This document shows, piece after piece, positions 6,214 through 7,289 of a stretch of DNA of 7,289 nt (its first letter is position 1; every line of letters starts with the position of its first letter). The DNA is from Actinomycetota bacterium (lineage in GTDB: Bacteria; Actinomycetota; Thermoleophilia; Gaiellales; F1-60-MAGs149), in contig CANKHS010000064.1 of assembly GCA_947481755.1 (NCBI GenBank), positions 1 through 7,289 on the forward strand. The letters run 5' to 3'. The position numbers and the translations under genes were made by a program. A model generated the notes under the pieces. The model made no database searches. It was not told the DNA's origin and saw only the letters and a list, made by a program, of their open reading frames with translations.

Positions 6214-6708
6214 CTACGACGCGTTGACAGTAAAGGTCACGGTCTGCTCGGCCTTCGCCTTGCTGCCCGGTGGGAAGAGGTCGAAGGTTACCGTCGCAGT
6301 ACCAGCCGTGTCCGCCGAGAAGACCCACTGCTCGTGCGTGCCAACGCCGACCGCACCATCGCTCTGGGTCTCCAGAATATCGTCCGAGATCTGGACGTAC
6401 CCCATCGGGTACGAGGCCACCCACGTGTAGCCAGTACTCGGATTGACGGGCAGCTGGATCGTGACCGAATCGCCTGTTGCGACATCGATCGTGGTGTTGT
6501 CTTCGGTGTAGATCGTGCTGCCATCCGCCGCGGTGGTAGCAGCCGTTGTCGCCTCTGCGCTGGTGGTAACCACTTCGGTCGCCGTGGCCGTCTCCGTGAC
6601 GGTTGTAGTGACCGTCGTCCCCGACGAACTGCCACCACAGGCGACGATGAGACCCGCGGCAACGAGTACGAGGGCACCATTAACGAGGAGGCGTAGACGC
6701 GTATTCAT
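6214..6708 (-). CDS. Putative lipoprotein with I42 (chagasin-like) peptidase inhibitor domain
   Basis: The 164-residue product is probably exported and lipid-anchored. It has basic residues at 4-6, a hydrophobic stretch at about 8-22 and a lipobox IVAC with Cys24 as the modified residue. Residues 25-65 form a Ser/Thr/Ala-rich linker. The C-terminal 95 residues resemble the immunoglobulin-like I42 inhibitor domain of cysteine peptidases: NPSTGYTW at 89-96 corresponds to loop L2 (NPTTG-type), and GVGTHEQW at 121-128 to loop L4. The third contact loop, usually RPW, reads FPPGS (145-149), so inhibitory activity is uncertain. The ATG is at 6708-6706; a weak GTGAG lies 6 nt upstream, and a better GGAGG (6724-6728) lies 15 nt upstream inside a predicted hairpin. 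It follows gyrA by 51 bp; I infer no functional link to it. Confidence 0.8.
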   Translation of the reverse strand: MNTRLRLLVNGALVLVAAGLIVACGGSSSGTTVTTTVTETATATEVVTTSAEATTAATTAADGSTIYTEDNTTIDVATGDSVTIQLPVNPSTGYTWVASYPMGYVQISDDILETQSDGAVGVGTHEQWVFSADTAGTATVTFDLFPPGSKAKAEQTVTFTVNAS

Positions 6709-6716
6709 GATGTTCT

Positions 6717-6753
6717 CACTCTACCTCCGGTGCCTTCGCACCGGCCAAGAGTG
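6717..6753. other. Two-part imperfect hairpin between gyrA and the lipoprotein gene
   Basis: An outer 6-bp stem (CACTCT at 6717-6722 with AGAGTG at 6748-6753) encloses a 4/3-nt internal loop. Inside that is a 7-bp stem, CCGGTGC at 6727-6733 with GCACCGG at 6738-6744, closed by a 4-nt loop. It fills 37 of the 51 bp between the gyrA stop and the lipoprotein ATG. In the minus-strand RNA, the GGAGG closest to consensus for the lipoprotein gene lies in the 3' side of the inner stem and the internal loop. No U-run follows, so it may be a non-canonical gyrA terminator, an mRNA-stabilising structure, or a cap on the lipoprotein ribosome binding site. The base pairing is seen; the role is inference. 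Confidence 0.5.
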
Positions 6754-6759
6754 CGATGG

Positions 6760-7289
6760 TTACTCGTCGTCCGAGTCGTCGTCGTCAGCGCTCTCGACGT
6801 CGTCTTCTTCGACGGGCTCAACGGTGTCGTCGTCTGCCTGGTCGTCTGGGTCGGCAACGTTGACGGCGTCCGCCAAGACGACGGTCTCCGTCGCAGCGGC
6901 CGTGCCATCTGGCGCATCGGCTCCATCCACCTCGTCGAGCTCGTCAATCGCATCGTCGGCCGGCACAATCGCGCAGGACGAGACCCGATCTTCTTCGCCG
7001 CGGATGCGTTGGACACGGACGCCCGAGGTCGAGCGACCCATCGAACGAACTTCGCCGACAGCCATGCGCGTAACGATGCCGCTGGCCGTCGTGACGATCA
7101 GGTCTTCCTCGCCCGTCACACAGTGCGCCGCCACGAGCGGGCCGCGATCGGCCTCGGCCTTGGCAGCAATCGTGCGGACGCCCTTGGCGCCGCGACCGGT
7201 CTCGCGGTACTCGGAGATCGGCGAGCGCTTGCCGTAGCCGCCCTCGGTGATGACGAGCACGTCGTCGCCCTCTTGGGGCACGCGCAGTG
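6760..7289 (-). CDS. gyrA: DNA gyrase subunit A, C-terminal fragment
   Basis: The last 175 codons are present; the 5' part lies beyond 7289. GyrA cuts and rejoins DNA in the A2B2 gyrase that introduces negative supercoils, and its C-terminal beta-pinwheel wraps DNA. Two pinwheel blades are visible. One contains VLVITEGGYGKRSPISEYR followed by GRGAKGV, a degenerate GyrA-box-like turn. The next contains DLIVTTASGIVTRM followed by GRSTSGVRVQRI. This matches the end of GyrA (NGYGKRT and VGRNTQGV in E. coli). The catalytic Tyr and the canonical GyrA box would be outside the window. A tail of about 67 residues follows, with 30 Asp/Glu and no Lys or Arg. Stop is TAA at 6762-6760. ParC is a less likely alternative, because gyrase-type blade motifs and the acidic tail are kept. 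Confidence 0.88.
   Translation of the reverse strand, partial: LRVPQEGDDVLVITEGGYGKRSPISEYRETGRGAKGVRTIAAKAEADRGPLVAAHCVTGEEDLIVTTASGIVTRMAVGEVRSMGRSTSGVRVQRIRGEEDRVSSCAIVPADDAIDELDEVDGADAPDGTAAATETVVLADAVNVADPDDQADDDTVEPVEEDDVESADDDDSDDE

Noticed and set aside
6774..6830. Repetitive TCGTCG-rich stretch that looks like a simple repeat
   Set aside because: It is the minus-strand coding of Asp-rich GyrA tail residues, not an independent repeat.
1..7289. CRISPR arrays, tRNA or rRNA genes, insertion sequences, toxin-antitoxin or defence genes
   Set aside because: Nothing in either strand supports any of these; essentially all sequence is accounted for by the housekeeping genes and three short gaps.

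Overview
The window looks like chromosomal, housekeeping DNA from a high-GC bacterium. G+C is roughly 60-65% by eye, and third codon positions are mostly G or C. The likely lineage is Gram-positive, possibly a deep-branching actinobacterium such as a member of Thermoleophilia. The pointers are the GGHNA form of the FabF C-terminal motif, GTG starts, and a lipoprotein with a Thr-rich stalk. The lineage is an inference and is not secure.

Layout: positions 1-5349 hold one tightly packed minus-strand operon read as fabZ, fabH, fabD, fabG, fabF, accD, accA. The last gene is cut by the window edge after 22 codons. Six consecutive gene junctions either overlap by 4 or 8 bp or are separated by only 4 bp, so the genes are almost certainly co-transcribed and translationally coupled. 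A 57-bp gap (5350-5406) separates this operon from birA, which is divergent on the plus strand and ends at 6165. birA converges on a minus-strand gene for a small lipoprotein resembling I42 (chagasin-like) peptidase inhibitors (6214-6708). The 48-bp convergent gap contains a perfect 32-bp palindrome. Beyond it, minus-strand gyrA runs out of the window, and only its last 175 codons are present. The 51-bp gap between gyrA and the lipoprotein gene is almost filled by a predicted two-part hairpin.

How the genes work together: AccA and AccD are the carboxyltransferase half of acetyl-CoA carboxylase, which makes malonyl-CoA. FabD moves malonyl to acyl carrier protein. FabH starts the chain, FabF extends it, and FabG and FabZ perform the first reduction and the dehydration. 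BirA is the biotin ligase expected to biotinylate the AccB (BCCP) subunit, so the divergent gene serves the same pathway. The acyl carrier protein gene, accB, accC and an enoyl-ACP reductase are not in the window. In particular, acpP is not between fabG and fabF, where it often lies.

No previously undescribed multi-gene system is visible. The points most worth a second look are the two palindromic intergenic elements and the divergent fabZ/birA control region.
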